Notes: a model not told the origin generated them from the letters alone. A DNA stretch of 64,000 bases from Bacillus thermotolerans (GCF_000812025.2 NZ_JWJE02000012.1:28494-92493); one strand, 5' to 3'. Counted from the stretch's first letter, positions 37,380 to 47,002 are shown. Numbers and translations: made by a program.

Positions 37380-38718
37380 GATGCTCCCCCACTTCTTTTG
37401 CAAAGAGTTCGATTTCTTCTTTTGTTCTCATCTCCGTAACCGCAACCAGCATGCAATTCTTTAACTCCTTATAGACGAGACCAAGGTCATAACCGCCGAT
37501 GATCCCCTGTTTAAGCAGCTGGCTATTCACGTCCTTCACTGGCTTATTAAGCCGGATGACGAACTCATTAAACGTCGGCGCTTCAAATACGATATCGACT
37601 CCTTGCTGCTTTAGCGCTTCCTTGGCAAAATGAGCCTTTTGCAGGTTTTGTTCCGCACTCTCTCTCACCCCGTTCTTTCCTAAAGCGGTCATTGCCACAC
37701 TGGCCGCTAAAGCATTGAGCGCCTGGTTAGAACAAATGTTGGACGTTGCCTTGTCACGGCGAATATGCTGCTCACGCGCTTGCAGAGTCAGTACAAAGCC
37801 TCGTTGGCCTTCTTCATCCTTTGTCTGTCCGACAAGACGGCCAGGAACCTTTCTCATCAGTTTTTTTGTAACAGCGAAATATCCGCAGTGCGGTCCCCCA
37901 AACTGTGCAGGAATGCCAAACGGCTGGGCATCTCCGACAACGATGTCCGCACCAAATTTCCCAGGAGGTGTCAATATGCCTAATGACAGCGGGTTAGCAG
38001 ATACGACAAACATGGCGCCCTCGCCATGAGCGGCCTTTTCGACATCCGCGAGCGGCTCCACTACACCGAAGAAGTTCGGGTACTGAACAATAACTGCCGC
38101 GGTATCACGATCCACAAGGCTATTCAGGCTTTCTAAGTCAGTCGCCCCATTTTTATACGGCACCTCTATCACTTCAATGCCTTGACCTTTTGCATAGGTT
38201 CTTAAAACGTCGCGCGCTTCCGGATGAACCGTCTCTGATACAAGCACTTTCTTTCTCTTTGTTTGACCTGCACTGAGCATAGCTGCCTCAGCAAGCGCGG
38301 TTCCGCCGTCATACATAGAAGAATTCGCTACATCCATTCCTGTTAATTCACAGATCATCGTTTGAAATTCGAAAATTGCCTGCAGTTCCCCTTGTGAGAT
38401 CTCCGGCTGATAAGGTGTGTATGCTGTGTAAAACTCCGAACGTGAAATAACATGGTCCACAATGGATGGAGCATAGTGATCGTACACACCTGCTCCTAAA
38501 AAGGAAGCATACTGCTTATTGTTTGCATTTTTAGCAGCAAGCTGGCTAAGTTCTCTCTTTAATAACGGCTCTGCTTTTGCCTCTTTTAAATTGTAGGTGC
38601 CTTTAAAGCGTACTTTTTCTGGAATGTCCTCAAATAGTTCTTCTATACTTGACACACCGATAGCATCAAGCATTTCCTTCTTATCAGATTCTGTTAACGG
38701 CAAATAACGATGCTTCAT
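37372..38718 (-). CDS. gcvPA: Glycine dehydrogenase (decarboxylating) subunit 1
   Basis: N-terminal half of the split P protein, 448 residues, fold type I without the PLP lysine. Typical start [27 protein letters not shown]-like [13 protein letters not shown], and [19 protein letters not shown]. It lies 21 bases after gcvT and overlaps gcvPB, so the subunits should be made in equal amounts. Controlled by the glycine riboswitch upstream of gcvT. Confidence 0.96.
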   Translation of the reverse strand: MKHRYLPLTESDKKEMLDAIGVSSIEELFEDIPEKVRFKGTYNLKEAKAEPLLKRELSQLAAKNANNKQYASFLGAGVYDHYAPSIVDHVISRSEFYTAYTPYQPEISQGELQAIFEFQTMICELTGMDVANSSMYDGGTALAEAAMLSAGQTKRKKVLVSETVHPEARDVLRTYAKGQGIEVIEVPYKNGATDLESLNSLVDRDTAAVIVQYPNFFGVVEPLADVEKAAHGEGAMFVVSANPLSLGILTPPGKFGADIVVGDAQPFGIPAQFGGPHCGYFAVTKKLMRKVPGRLVGQTKDEEGQRGFVLTLQAREQHIRRDKATSNICSNQALNALAASVAMTALGKNGVRESAEQNLQKAHFAKEALKQQGVDIVFEAPTFNEFVIRLNKPVKDVNSQLLKQGIIGGYDLGLVYKELKNCMLVAVTEMRTKEEIELFAKEVGEHHE

Positions 38719-38739
38719 GATGATCCCTTCCCTCTCCTC

Positions 38740-39840
38740 TTATTTAGAGCGTTTATAAAACGGTGACTTTACCGCCTTCGCAGCTAGTTGTTTGCCACGT
38801 ATTTCAACGACCAGCTCCTGGCCTGGCACTGCAAAGGCAGCCTCCACTAGAGCAAGTCCAATACTCTTCTTTAAGGTTGGTGACTGAGTACCTGTTGTAA
38901 CTTGGCCAATTTCTTTTCCATCTGCAAATACCGGGTAACCGTGACGAGGAATCCCGCGGTCAATCATCTCAAGACCGATCAGCTTCCTCGGTACACCCTT
39001 TTCCTTTTGGGCTCTTAATGCTTCCGCACCGATAAAGCTATCTTTTTTCAGCTTAACAGCAAAGCCAAGCCCCGCTTCTAGCGGCGAAATATCCTCTGTG
39101 AGCTCCTGTCCATACAAAGGCAGTCCGGCTTCAAACCGAAGTGTATCACGCGCACCCAATCCGCATGGCAACAGCCCTTCCTCTTTGCCAGCATCAAGAA
39201 TAGCTTTCCAAAGCGCAGGTGCCTCTTTGCTTTCTACATAAATTTCAAATCCGTCCTCGCCTGTATAGCCTGTTCGGGAAACAAGCGCATAAACATTGCC
39301 CAGCTTGACGCGAGGATGAAATTTAAAAAATTTAATTTCGCTTAAGTCTGTCTCTTTAGAGAGCTCCTGAAGAATGCTTTCTGCGAGCGGGCCCTGAATC
39401 GCCAATTGTGCCCATTCTTCAGATACATTGCTGACCTGCACTCTGCCCGATTGATGACGCTTCAGCCACTCGAAGTCTTTGTCCGTATTTCCTGCGTTTA
39501 CAACAAGCAGATAATCTTGGTCGGCCAGCATATACACAATTAAATCATCAATCGTGCCTCCCTTTTCATTGCACATCACTGTGTAGATAGCTTGATTAGG
39601 CTGAAGGTTGGAGAGATCATTTGTCAGCATTTGCTGCAGAAAAGAAAGGGCATCTTCTCCTTCTACTCTAATCTCTCCCATATGAGAGACATCAAATAAA
39701 CCCGCTTTCGTGCGAACGGCTTCATGCTCTTCCTTAATGCTGGTGAACTGTACAGGAAGCTCCCATCCTCCAAAATCAATCGTTTTTGCTCCATACTCTT
39801 TATAGACATCAAATAATGGTGTCCGCTTTAGCTCACTCAT
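38740..39840 (-). CDS. gcvT: Aminomethyltransferase (glycine cleavage T protein)
   Basis: Moves the methylene group from the aminomethyl-lipoyl H protein to tetrahydrofolate, releasing ammonia. 366 residues. Start [32 protein letters not shown], then [23 protein letters not shown] and the folate-binding [19 protein letters not shown] clear AAAGGAG site precedes the ATG. First gene of the operon; its leader is a tandem glycine riboswitch with an intrinsic terminator. Confidence 0.96.
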   Translation of the reverse strand: MSELKRTPLFDVYKEYGAKTIDFGGWELPVQFTSIKEEHEAVRTKAGLFDVSHMGEIRVEGEDALSFLQQMLTNDLSNLQPNQAIYTVMCNEKGGTIDDLIVYMLADQDYLLVVNAGNTDKDFEWLKRHQSGRVQVSNVSEEWAQLAIQGPLAESILQELSKETDLSEIKFFKFHPRVKLGNVYALVSRTGYTGEDGFEIYVESKEAPALWKAILDAGKEEGLLPCGLGARDTLRFEAGLPLYGQELTEDISPLEAGLGFAVKLKKDSFIGAEALRAQKEKGVPRKLIGLEMIDRGIPRHGYPVFADGKEIGQVTTGTQSPTLKKSIGLALVEAAFAVPGQELVVEIRGKQLAAKAVKSPFYKRSK

Positions 39841-39967
39841 TCGTCTTCTCCTTTCATTCTTTGTTTATGTATTACATAGTAACTTGTGCTGCATGCTCCT
39901 CCATCTGTCCCGTCAGATATTCAAGCCAACCAATCTGATAGAATAATTAAAATACTTATCAGGCAAT

Positions 39968-40011
39968 AAAAAAGGACAGAGGACCCCTTATAAAAGTTGT
40001 CCTCTGTCCTT
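39968..40011 (-). terminator. Riboswitch-controlled terminator upstream of gcvT
   Basis: A perfect 13-base stem, AAGGACAGAGGAC with GTCCTCTGTCCTT, followed on the minus strand by TTTTTTATT. The promoter-side arm overlaps the 3' strand of the second aptamer's P1 helix, so glycine binding should prevent termination. Confidence 0.9.
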
Positions 40012-40172
40012 GAACCTGAAAGTTTAGCCTGACCAGCAGGTTGTCTTCTTTGGTAGTTTCCATGAAGAAACATTCTCCAGAGACGCGTCCAGCAAGAGTT
40101 CTTTTGCCTGAGAGATTCACAAAAAAGGTTGCTTGCTCCTTCGGCGCCGTTAAACAGTCTCTCCCCTTGCCT
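40001..40172 (-). promoter_or_regulatory. Tandem glycine riboswitch
   Basis: Read on the minus strand, aptamer 1 shows GGGGAGAGACTG, GGCGCCGAAGGAGCAAGC and AATCTCTCAGGCAAAAGAAC. Aptamer 2 begins TCTCTGGAGA, contains CTACCAAAGAAGAC and AAACTTTCAGGTT, and closes with AAGGACAGAG. Order and core sequences match the B. subtilis gcvT leader. The peripheral arm of aptamer 1 is shorter than in B. subtilis. Glycine is expected to switch the operon on. Confidence 0.95.
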
Positions 40173-40329
40173 TCATTCGCTATATTTATTTGAGAAATGG
40201 GCATGCTACGAATATCTGAATAAAGAAAGTGAACTGCATTTATTTTATCGAAATAACAAAATATTTGTTCATTTATATCCTACACGAAAGATACCATTTC
40301 GGCAATACATTTATAAAGGAGTTTGTTCA

Positions 40330-42009
40330 ATGAATGTAGAGGTGCTTTTTGATCAAGAGTGGGGAGAAGAATTAGAAAAAAGAATATCGCAGGACGGCCC
40401 ATGGGGAAACTGGGATCTTTTCCGTTCGACATTGGAAATGGAAAAGCGGATGATGGTCCCTTCCTTTGAAGGCTTACTCGCTCCTTCGTTTCTTCCTGAG
40501 CTGACAATCCTCCCTCATCAGCTGGAGGCTGCACGAAAAGTCATTGAAGAAATGAATGGAAAAGCGATTCTAGCAGATGAAGTGGGTCTCGGCAAAACGA
40601 TTGAAGCTGGGCTTGTTTTAAAGGAGTACTTAATCCGGGGCCTTGCTAAAAAGGTGCTTATCCTCGCGCCTTCTTCACTCGTCTCGCAATGGACGAGTGA
40701 ATTAAACACAAAGTTTCATATTCCTGCTGTTGCCCAGAAAAAACTATATAACTGGGATCAGTATGATATTGTCGTTGCTTCAGTGGACATGGCCAAGCGA
40801 AGCCCCCATAAAGAGAAAATTTATGAGCAGGATTATGACATGGTCATTATCGATGAAGCTCATAAATTAAAAAATCCTAAAACTAAAAATTATCAATTCG
40901 TCCGGCACTTAAAAAAGAAGTTTTGCCTTCTGCTCACAGCTACTCCTATTCAAAATAAATTGGATGAAATGTTTCACCTTGTCTCTCTGTTAAAACCGGG
41001 GCATTTAGGCAGCGAAACACAATTCAGCCAGGAATTTAAGAAAGGAAAACGGCAGGTGCAAAATCACGCCCACTTAACAGCGCTAATGAACAAGGTTATG
41101 ATCCGCAATCGGCGGGAGGATACCGGAATGGAATGGACCACGCGTAAAGTAGAATCCATTAAGGTTCGTTTCAATGAGGAAGAACGCGTCTTTTATGAAT
41201 GTCTTGAACACTTTGTGAGAAGCCAGCCGACAGAAGCAGGTTCTGCCTTCTCAATGCTCACCTTGCAGAGGGAAGCCTGCAGCAGCAAGGAAGCCGTTTA
41301 TTTCACCTTGCAGAATATGGCTCAAAAACTATTTACAGATCAGGCAAGCTTTCCGCCGGAATTCCAGTCCGTACTGAACGCTATGGAGAAAGTAACCGAA
41401 AATTCAAAGGCACAAAAAGCACTAGAGCTCGTTCAGTCCATCAATGATAAAGTGATCATCTTTACTGAATACCGTGCTACCCAGCTATACTTACAATGGT
41501 TTTTCAAAAAGAATGGCATTACCTCGGTACCCTTCCGCGGCGGCTTTAAGCGCGGCAAAAAAGATTGGATGAAACAGCTGTTTGAACAGCATGCGCAAGT
41601 GCTCATTGCCACCGAGGCTGGTGGAGAAGGGCTTAACCTGCAGTTTTGCCATCACCTGATCAATTTCGACCTTCCGTGGAATCCTATGCGGCTGGAACAG
41701 CGAATTGGACGGATCCACCGTTTCGGGCAGGACAAAGATGTACATATCTACAACTTTAGCATTGAAGATACTATTGAAGATCGAATCCTGCAGCTGTTAT
41801 ATGAAAAGATTGACCTGTTTAAACAAGCTGTCGGGCAGCTGGATGATATTCTGGCAAAAATGGATATGCCCGATTTAGAGGAGCATTTAACGGATATTTT
41901 CCAGCATTCTAAGTCTGAAGGAGAACTTCAAGTGAAAATGAAAAACTTAGAGGCTGTATTTGAATTGGCAGATGATTGGAAGAAAGGAGAGGATTCCATT
42001 GCTGAATAG
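40330..42009 (+). CDS. yqhH: SNF2-family DEAD/DEAH helicase YqhH
   Basis: 559 residues (557 in B. subtilis). SF2 motifs in order: Q-like LTILPHQLEAARKVI, Walker A ADEVGLGKTIEAG (about residue 80), DEAH box IIDEAHKLKN, TATPIQNK, and in the second RecA domain ATEAGGEGLNLQ and RIGRIHRFGQ. It is an ATP-dependent DNA translocase of unknown role. The ATG at 40330 follows AAAGGAG by eight bases; upstream in-frame codons run back into the riboswitch leader and are not credible. It is translationally coupled to yqhG. Confidence 0.9.
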   Translation: MNVEVLFDQEWGEELEKRISQDGPWGNWDLFRSTLEMEKRMMVPSFEGLLAPSFLPELTILPHQLEAARKVIEEMNGKAILADEVGLGKTIEAGLVLKEYLIRGLAKKVLILAPSSLVSQWTSELNTKFHIPAVAQKKLYNWDQYDIVVASVDMAKRSPHKEKIYEQDYDMVIIDEAHKLKNPKTKNYQFVRHLKKKFCLLLTATPIQNKLDEMFHLVSLLKPGHLGSETQFSQEFKKGKRQVQNHAHLTALMNKVMIRNRREDTGMEWTTRKVESIKVRFNEEERVFYECLEHFVRSQPTEAGSAFSMLTLQREACSSKEAVYFTLQNMAQKLFTDQASFPPEFQSVLNAMEKVTENSKAQKALELVQSINDKVIIFTEYRATQLYLQWFFKKNGITSVPFRGGFKRGKKDWMKQLFEQHAQVLIATEAGGEGLNLQFCHHLINFDLPWNPMRLEQRIGRIHRFGQDKDVHIYNFSIEDTIEDRILQLLYEKIDLFKQAVGQLDDILAKMDMPDLEEHLTDIFQHSKSEGELQVKMKNLEAVFELADDWKKGEDSIAE

Positions 42010-42784
42010 CGAAGTTCATTTTTTTTTAAAAGAATACTTTACTCAGACAGGCTGTACGTTTATAGAGGAAACTGCCGGATCACTGGCTGTCAAATTAACA
42101 CCTGAGCTTGATAAAGAGTTAATGAATCGCCCTTTCTATTGGCATTATGCTGAGAAGACCGGCATGAAAGGCGAGCCTCTTTCTCTCACCCTTATTACCG
42201 ATCAACAAAAAGCACCAGAGGAATTAAAAGGGGAGAGTGTCCACGTTGGAACGTCACGCTTTCATCAAATTTTCCAATCTGCTAAGAAGCATACGCGCTT
42301 TGTCCGGCTCTATGAACAAAACCATAATCAGCAGCAGCAGCCGCTTCATCCATGGCTCTTGATCAACGTAAAAGTCTCCTATGAAGCGGACCGAAAGAAG
42401 GATCTCTATTACTCACTTGGCCTAAACTTAATTAACGGCCTGATTCAGGATGACTTTATGGATACTTTGTATGCGAAATCATTAGTATCAAACATTCCCG
42501 ACTACTCCTTTACAATTACACCTTTAATTAAGCCTGCAAGCGGTGTTAAACGACTGCAGCGCTTTATGGCTGAGCGTATCCAGCAAGAGAATCACAGCTG
42601 GGCCGCCCAGGCACATAAGCGCTGGATGGAGGATATACATTTGCTTCAAGCTTTTTATGAAGAAACAGAAGAGAAGCCTGACGCTTACTTCATTGAGAAG
42701 GAAGCACTTGAAAAGCAATACGCTCCTAAAATTCACGTCAATATTATAAACGGCGGGCTTCTATATCTACAGCCTGTTCATTGA
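41999..42784 (+). CDS. yqhG: YqhG family protein
   Basis: 261 residues, soluble, no known domain that I can name. It starts LNSEVHFFLKEYFTQTGC and carries a central KVSYEADRKKDLYYSLGLNLINGLI. TTG at 41999 is chosen because AAAGGAGAGG precedes it by about nine bases and relatives begin near here. It overlaps the end of yqhH by 11 bases, as this pair is always adjacent in bacilli. Function unknown. Confidence 0.82.
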   Translation: MLNSEVHFFLKEYFTQTGCTFIEETAGSLAVKLTPELDKELMNRPFYWHYAEKTGMKGEPLSLTLITDQQKAPEELKGESVHVGTSRFHQIFQSAKKHTRFVRLYEQNHNQQQQPLHPWLLINVKVSYEADRKKDLYYSLGLNLINGLIQDDFMDTLYAKSLVSNIPDYSFTITPLIKPASGVKRLQRFMAERIQQENHSWAAQAHKRWMEDIHLLQAFYEETEEKPDAYFIEKEALEKQYAPKIHVNIINGGLLYLQPVH

Positions 42785-42788
42785 CTGC

Positions 42789-42959
42789 TTACTTTCGGAC
42801 AAACAGCTGGCGGAGCGCCCAAGGCAAGACACCGAACCATGTGTATGCTAAGGGCGCACGCTCTGCCTTTTTACGCTGCCTCCTCTCTCTTCTGATATCT
42901 TTCGGCTCTTGCAGATACCGAAACAGGGCTTGGATACAATCTCTCACCACTTCATTCAT
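42789..42959 (-). CDS. yqzE: YqzE family protein
   Basis: A 56-residue basic protein: MNEVVRDCIQALFRYLQEPK, then an Arg/Lys-rich middle and the conserved YTWFGVLPWALRQLF ending. GGAGG lies eight bases before the ATG at 42959. It stands directly downstream of comGG, as in B. subtilis, and may be the last gene of that transcript. Function unknown. It converges with yqhG with four bases between and no visible terminator. Confidence 0.8.
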   Translation of the reverse strand: MNEVVRDCIQALFRYLQEPKDIRRERRQRKKAERAPLAYTWFGVLPWALRQLFVRK

Positions 42960-43020
42960 TCAAACCGCCTCCTTTAGATTGTGTCAGTGTTGCCCACTTT
43001 TCATTTTTTATACTTATTTA

Positions 43021-43401
43021 TTACTCCGTCCACTGAACAATTTGCCTCTGCGTCATATGATAGACCACTTTGGAGGAGAAGCTGGCACCCTTCTTTTCTG
43101 TCTTCAAGTGAATAACCACTTGCTCTTCCCCTTCATTAGGAACAGCTGCGTACCTTACCTCTCCCTCATTTGTAGAGAAGATCCCGGAAACGGGGACATC
43201 GGGCTGCACAGCAGGCAATATTCGTTCGAGCACCATTAACTCCATAACTTTCGTTTCATAGTAATCAGCCAATAGGGAGGCGGTTTGCTGCTTACTGACA
43301 AACACAGAGGTTCCGAACACTGCAATGGAGCTCACCATAATAAATAACAAAAGCACATAAGGCAGCAGGACTCCTCTCTCATCGCAAACGATTCTTCTCA
43401 T
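43021..43401 (-). CDS. comGG: Competence pseudopilus minor pilin ComGG
   Basis: 126 residues. A short basic leader MRRIVCDERG and a hydrophobic segment VLLPYVLLLFIMVSSIAVFG, then a soluble domain. It lacks the classical KGFTxxE cleavage site, as ComGG proteins often do. The ATG at 43401 overlaps the stop of comGF as ATGA; longer in-frame extensions read through comGF and are not real. Confidence 0.85.
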   Translation of the reverse strand: MRRIVCDERGVLLPYVLLLFIMVSSIAVFGTSVFVSKQQTASLLADYYETKVMELMVLERILPAVQPDVPVSGIFSTNEGEVRYAAVPNEGEEQVVIHLKTEKKGASFSSKVVYHMTQRQIVQWTE

Positions 43402-43886
43402 AGTCCTTCTCCATCGAACACATGCAGCTTTGCTTCCTCTCTCTGTCCATTGACAAACAGCACCTGTACACAGACAGATAGCCCGCATTGCCGGAAAAGA
43501 ATAGAGGATACTTCCTGCAGCATGATCTCGTGTCCTTTTCCACTTACTCTTCTCCTCACTCCTTGCTTGTACTTCTCAATCGAAATGCTGTCTTCTCCAT
43601 ACAGATAAGTAAGCTTATCGGCTTTCGGCTCTGCGGAGCGGGACAAGTGGAGCTCTTTCCTCAGCTGTATGACAAACAGCTCCCACTCACTCCTTCTCCC
43701 TTCGCCCAGTTCCTGGTCAATAAGAGAAATAGACTGATAGATAAACGGGAAAAGAGCTGCAACCCCTATAAAGATCAACAGAATGAGCAGTGATTCCAGG
43801 GCAGTAAACCCTTTATTGCTCCTTAATACAGAATGTCTGGTCAGGTGAAGAAAAACAACCTTGGCCACTTTCCCAGTAAATGACAT
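43398..43886 (-). CDS. comGF: Competence pseudopilus minor pilin ComGF
   Basis: 162 residues with a type IV pilin-like segment NKGFTALESLLILLIFIGVAALF (about 25-47) and the family ending RQCGLSVCVQVLFVNGQREEAKLHVF. The start is uncertain: an ATG at 43886 has GAGGAGG six bases upstream but lies 70 bases inside comGE, giving a leader of about 26 residues before the cleavage site. No other start with a ribosome site is seen. Confidence 0.85.
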   Translation of the reverse strand: MSFTGKVAKVVFLHLTRHSVLRSNKGFTALESLLILLIFIGVAALFPFIYQSISLIDQELGEGRRSEWELFVIQLRKELHLSRSAEPKADKLTYLYGEDSISIEKYKQGVRRRVSGKGHEIMLQEVSSILFRQCGLSVCVQVLFVNGQREEAKLHVFDGEGL

Positions 43887-44112
43887 ATCCATCCTCCTCT
43901 TTATGATGAATTTGCAACTCCCCGCTCTTTAGAAACTGACTCTCTCCTTCTTCAAAAAGAACTCTCATCCCCTCCTGCTTCTCCCACAGCAGCTGAGACT
44001 GCACCATCATCTGCGTTGCAATCGGCAGAACTACGGTGCCTAATAGCAGGATCGTCATCATGGAAAGCAGGCTCTCGGCGAGCGTAAACCCTCGTTCATT
44101 CTTTCTGAACAT
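43813..44112 (-). CDS. comGE: Competence pseudopilus minor pilin ComGE
   Basis: 99 residues: prepilin leader MFRKNERG, cleavage context RGFTLAES and hydrophobic segment LLSMMTILLLGTVVLPIATQM. The ATG at 44112 has AAAGGGG upstream and overlaps the end of comGD by 17 bases. It acts with ComGD, ComGF and ComGG to build the DNA-uptake pseudopilus. Confidence 0.88.
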   Translation of the reverse strand: MFRKNERGFTLAESLLSMMTILLLGTVVLPIATQMMVQSQLLWEKQEGMRVLFEEGESQFLKSGELQIHHKEEDGYVIYWESGQGCFSSPDQTFCIKEQ

Positions 44113-44554
44113 AGAACCGCCCCTTTCCAATCTGGACCACATAAGAGATAGACTCACCCCGATGCATAAAGCGCAGCAGGCCAAACTCAATTGTATTTCC
44201 ATTAGGCAAAAACGTCATTTTACTTAAGGAGCCGGCTATATAAGTGACTGATTGAGGCATCGTTCTATGAAGGGACAAGGAAGAACCTGAGAGAGAATGA
44301 ACGGTGTAGCCTTGCGGGTTAGAGGAAAAACGGACCTCCACTCTCTCCTGTCTGCTAATGGCATATGATTGCGCGAAGAACAAGTCTGCCTGCAGCTGAT
44401 AGAAAAATTGATTTTTTTCTGCGCTGGCAGTAAGCTTCGGAAGCGGAAGAACCAGCACGGATAAAAGTACAAGCATGACAGATAAAACAAGAAGAACCTC
44501 CAGCATAGAGAAGCCTCTGTCTTTCTGTAATGAGAAAAAGACCTTATGAAACAA
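44096..44554 (-). CDS. comGD: Competence pseudopilus minor pilin ComGD
   Basis: 152 residues. Prepilin signal FSLQKDRGFSMLEVLLVLSV near residue 7-27, then a beta-rich GspH-like domain with ADLFFAQSYAISRQERVEV. It starts at TTG overlapping the stop of comGC by 11 bases. The unusual RGFS (for KGFT) still fits prepilin peptidase recognition. Confidence 0.88.
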   Translation of the reverse strand: MFHKVFFSLQKDRGFSMLEVLLVLSVMLVLLSVLVLPLPKLTASAEKNQFFYQLQADLFFAQSYAISRQERVEVRFSSNPQGYTVHSLSGSSLSLHRTMPQSVTYIAGSLSKMTFLPNGNTIEFGLLRFMHRGESISYVVQIGKGRFYVQKE

Positions 44555-44867
44555 TCGCTACTTCCCCGCCTGCTTTAATTTCCAGCTGCTGGCCATTCGG
44601 ACAGGCTGTCTCGTTACTCCGCAAATAACCTGTCTCGACCATTTCCGCTACGGAAGCAGGGTACTTATCCATATCAATCCGATAGGCCTGCACCTGCCCC
44701 TCGACCATGTGCCTAAATGCCTCACACCCTTTATCGTTAATATTGTTGCTTTGCTTCGCAATATTCGGGATCGCAACAAATAACAAAACCGAAATGACCA
44801 GCAGGACAATCATCATTTCGATTAAAGTAAATGCCCTTTCATCCTTACTGAACAAAGTTTTTATCAT
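44544..44867 (-). CDS. comGC: Competence major pseudopilin ComGC
   Basis: 107 residues. Leader MIKTLFSKDERA, then FTLIEMMIVLLVISVLLFVAIPNI as the N-terminal pilin helix, and a small C-terminal domain with two cysteines (KGCEAF, ETACPNG). Cleavage falls after Ala rather than Gly, as in other ComGC. The ATG at 44867 follows GGAGAG. Major subunit of the competence pilus. Confidence 0.94.
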   Translation of the reverse strand: MIKTLFSKDERAFTLIEMMIVLLVISVLLFVAIPNIAKQSNNINDKGCEAFRHMVEGQVQAYRIDMDKYPASVAEMVETGYLRSNETACPNGQQLEIKAGGEVAIVS

Positions 44868-44883
44868 TTTTTCTCTCCTTTCT

Positions 44884-45927
44884 TTATACAGAGCCAACCA
44901 TTTGAAACATTGGCAGCATGACAGATAGATAGATTGAAATGATGACCATTCCAATAAACGAAAAAATTAACGGCTGTAAAATAGAGGTCCACTTTTTTAT
45001 ATGTTTTTCAATTAAGACTTCACAGAACTGGCTGAAAATCAGCATCTCTTCCCCTATTCTTCCATTCGCTTCTCCATGCTGTAAAATTAATGAAAAACGT
45101 GAAACAAAGCAGGGCATTTCTTTAACGGCCTCTGCAAACGACCGGCCTATCAGCAGGCGGGTCTCTATCTCCTTTGCTACATGTGCCAGCATAGGATGAA
45201 CCGTTTGCTGCTGCAGGATGTGCAGCACTTCATTAATAGCAAAGCCGCTTTGAAGCAAAGAGGCGGCCTCTTTAGCAAATAAACGTGTAAAAACTAACGG
45301 AAAGTAACTAGACAGGATAGGGAGCTTTGTAAGCAGGAGGATTTTGCGCGGTGGAGACTGGCGATCATAGTAGAAAAAAGCGGAGACTGCCGCTAGAAGA
45401 AAGGTAAGAGCTGCCAACAGAAGTGCTGGGGGAGCCCCCCGAAGAAAGACGATCAACAATAGCGTTATACCGCTGGGGACAAAGCCGAGGGCTGCGTAGA
45501 GCTCTTCAAAGCGCGGCATTAAGAAGCTGTTCAGAAGAAATAGCAGTACAAATAGTAAAAACAACAGGAACATCGGGTACTGAAGAAGCTTACGAACCTT
45601 TCCTTTCACCTCCTCTGTCTTTTTCCATTGTTCGCCGGCATAAAGCAAGGTCTCTGATAGATGTCCATGCTTCTCAGCAAAAAAGACCTGCAGGCAGATC
45701 ATAGAGGGAAAATCCAGTAACCGAAGAATTTCATTTAAAGGGGTACCAGCACTTAGCTCCGCGCGAATTAAACGGACAGCTTTTTGGTGATCACGATCAA
45801 AGTTCATCACTAAAAACTCCAATGCCCGTCCCATGGGGAAGCCCTGCTCGAGCATCTCACCGAGCCTGAAAATAAATTCCCCCTGGTAATTATTCGCTTT
45901 TTTCTTCTTCAAGTACCCAGCGATCAT
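44884..45927 (-). CDS. comGB: Competence pilus membrane platform protein ComGB
   Basis: 347 residues of the GspF/PilC family with two repeated cytoplasmic four-helix domains and three membrane segments (about 150-170, 195-215, 320-345). Motifs include FIFRLGEMLEQGFPMGRALEFL and FAKEAASLLQSGFAINEVLHIL with HGEANGRIGEEM. The start is uncertain because it overlaps comGA; ATG at 45927 lacks a clear ribosome site and a TTG 15 bases downstream is possible. Confidence 0.9.
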   Translation of the reverse strand: MIAGYLKKKKANNYQGEFIFRLGEMLEQGFPMGRALEFLVMNFDRDHQKAVRLIRAELSAGTPLNEILRLLDFPSMICLQVFFAEKHGHLSETLLYAGEQWKKTEEVKGKVRKLLQYPMFLLFLLFVLLFLLNSFLMPRFEELYAALGFVPSGITLLLIVFLRGAPPALLLAALTFLLAAVSAFFYYDRQSPPRKILLLTKLPILSSYFPLVFTRLFAKEAASLLQSGFAINEVLHILQQQTVHPMLAHVAKEIETRLLIGRSFAEAVKEMPCFVSRFSLILQHGEANGRIGEEMLIFSQFCEVLIEKHIKKWTSILQPLIFSFIGMVIISIYLSVMLPMFQMVGSV

Positions 45928-47002
45928 ATTCAGTTTGAGAGAGATATCCAAGAGCAATCCCCTTTCGTAATGCATGTTTTAAGAGCGGATAAGAGGCAGT
46001 GCTGTCTTCTCCTTTCGCTTCCTTTAATACAGCTTGCAAGCTAGATCCTTGTAGCACCTCGTAAACAGCAGCTTGTCTGCGCTCCCGGTTACAGGGGCAA
46101 TAGACGGAGCCGTGCTCCCCGCATGAGGGACATAGTATAGTGACAAGACGCTGTGCTGTGACCCCTATGAGCGTCTGCTGAATCTCGTGCCATTGAAGGC
46201 CAAATTCAAGGAGGCGAAAAACCGCGCCTTTTGCATCTCTCGTATGCATGGTCGTTAACACTAAGTGACCAGTAAGTGAAGCGCGTATAGCCATTCTCGC
46301 CGTTTCCTCATCGCGAATCTCTCCAACCATAATGACATCAGGGTCATGTCGCAAAATCGCCTTCAAGCCCGTTGAATAGGTAATACCCGCTTTTTCATTC
46401 ACTTGAATTTGCAGCCATTCATCATGGTTTCTCTCTACGGGATCTTCTAATGTAATTACATTGCGGCCAAGCTCTTTCACACTATGCTGTATAAGAGAAT
46501 AAAGTGTCGTCGTTTTACCGCTCCCTGTAGGACCGGTGAAAATAATTAACCCATGTGCATGTGATACAAGAGATAAAAGTTTTTCAAGAGAATCTGGAAA
46601 TAGGGAAAGCTGAGACAAATCGAGGATGTTTTGCTGCGGGAGTAAACGCATCACTAAACTTTCTCTTGACAGTACTGTGGGCAGGGTGGAAATGCGCAGG
46701 GAAAGAGACAGGTTCGAATGGTCAAAATGAAAGGAACCGCTTTGCGGCTTTCTTTTCTCCCCTATATCTAGAGAAGACATAAATTTAAAGTGGGAAATGA
46801 GACGTTCTCCTTCCCGGACGGAAAGTTCGCCATGAGGGGCTAAACGGCCTTTCGAACGCATGTGGATCGTGTAGCTATGCTTGCGGGGAATAAAGTGGAT
46901 ATCAGTCGCCTGCAAGGACAAGGCTGTTCCAAGCAACTCTTCGACTGTTTCTTCGATGCTCACTTGATTGATTTCACCACCTTTCCAGTAAGCTACAGAC
47001 AA
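45890..47002 (-). CDS. comGA: Competence pilus assembly ATPase ComGA
   Basis: Traffic ATPase of the type II secretion/IV pilus kind that powers pseudopilus assembly. 370 residues: N-terminal domain ATDIHFIPRKHSYTIHMR, Walker A GPTGSGKTTTLYSLI (about 160), Asp box VITLEDPVE, Walker B RHDPDVIMVGEIRDEET and His box GHLVLTTMHTRDA, plus a C-terminal Zn-binding type cluster CPSC...CPC. The start is TTG at 47002 or, by alignment with B. subtilis, GTG at 46960. First gene of comG. Confidence 0.95.
   Translation of the reverse strand: MSVAYWKGGEINQVSIEETVEELLGTALSLQATDIHFIPRKHSYTIHMRSKGRLAPHGELSVREGERLISHFKFMSSLDIGEKRKPQSGSFHFDHSNLSLSLRISTLPTVLSRESLVMRLLPQQNILDLSQLSLFPDSLEKLLSLVSHAHGLIIFTGPTGSGKTTTLYSLIQHSVKELGRNVITLEDPVERNHDEWLQIQVNEKAGITYSTGLKAILRHDPDVIMVGEIRDEETARMAIRASLTGHLVLTTMHTRDAKGAVFRLLEFGLQWHEIQQTLIGVTAQRLVTILCPSCGEHGSVYCPCNRERRQAAVYEVLQGSSLQAVLKEAKGEDSTASYPLLKHALRKGIALGYLSQTEYDRWVLEEEKSE

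Larger units (their letters stand above)
39841..40329. other. Intergenic stretch between gcvT and yqhH
   Basis: 489 bases between divergent genes. It holds the gcvT leader with terminator and riboswitch (39968-40172) and about 155 AT-rich bases (40173-40329) that must contain promoters for both directions, though I cannot assign clear -35 and -10 sites. Confidence 0.6.

Noticed and set aside
40129..40329. N-terminal extension of yqhH back into the glycine riboswitch
   Set aside because: The open frame is accidental; the ribosome site and family start both point to ATG 40330.
43402..43488. Longer start of comGG within comGF
   Set aside because: The extra residues are Cys/Arg-rich translation of comGF in another frame; the ATGA overlap marks the start.
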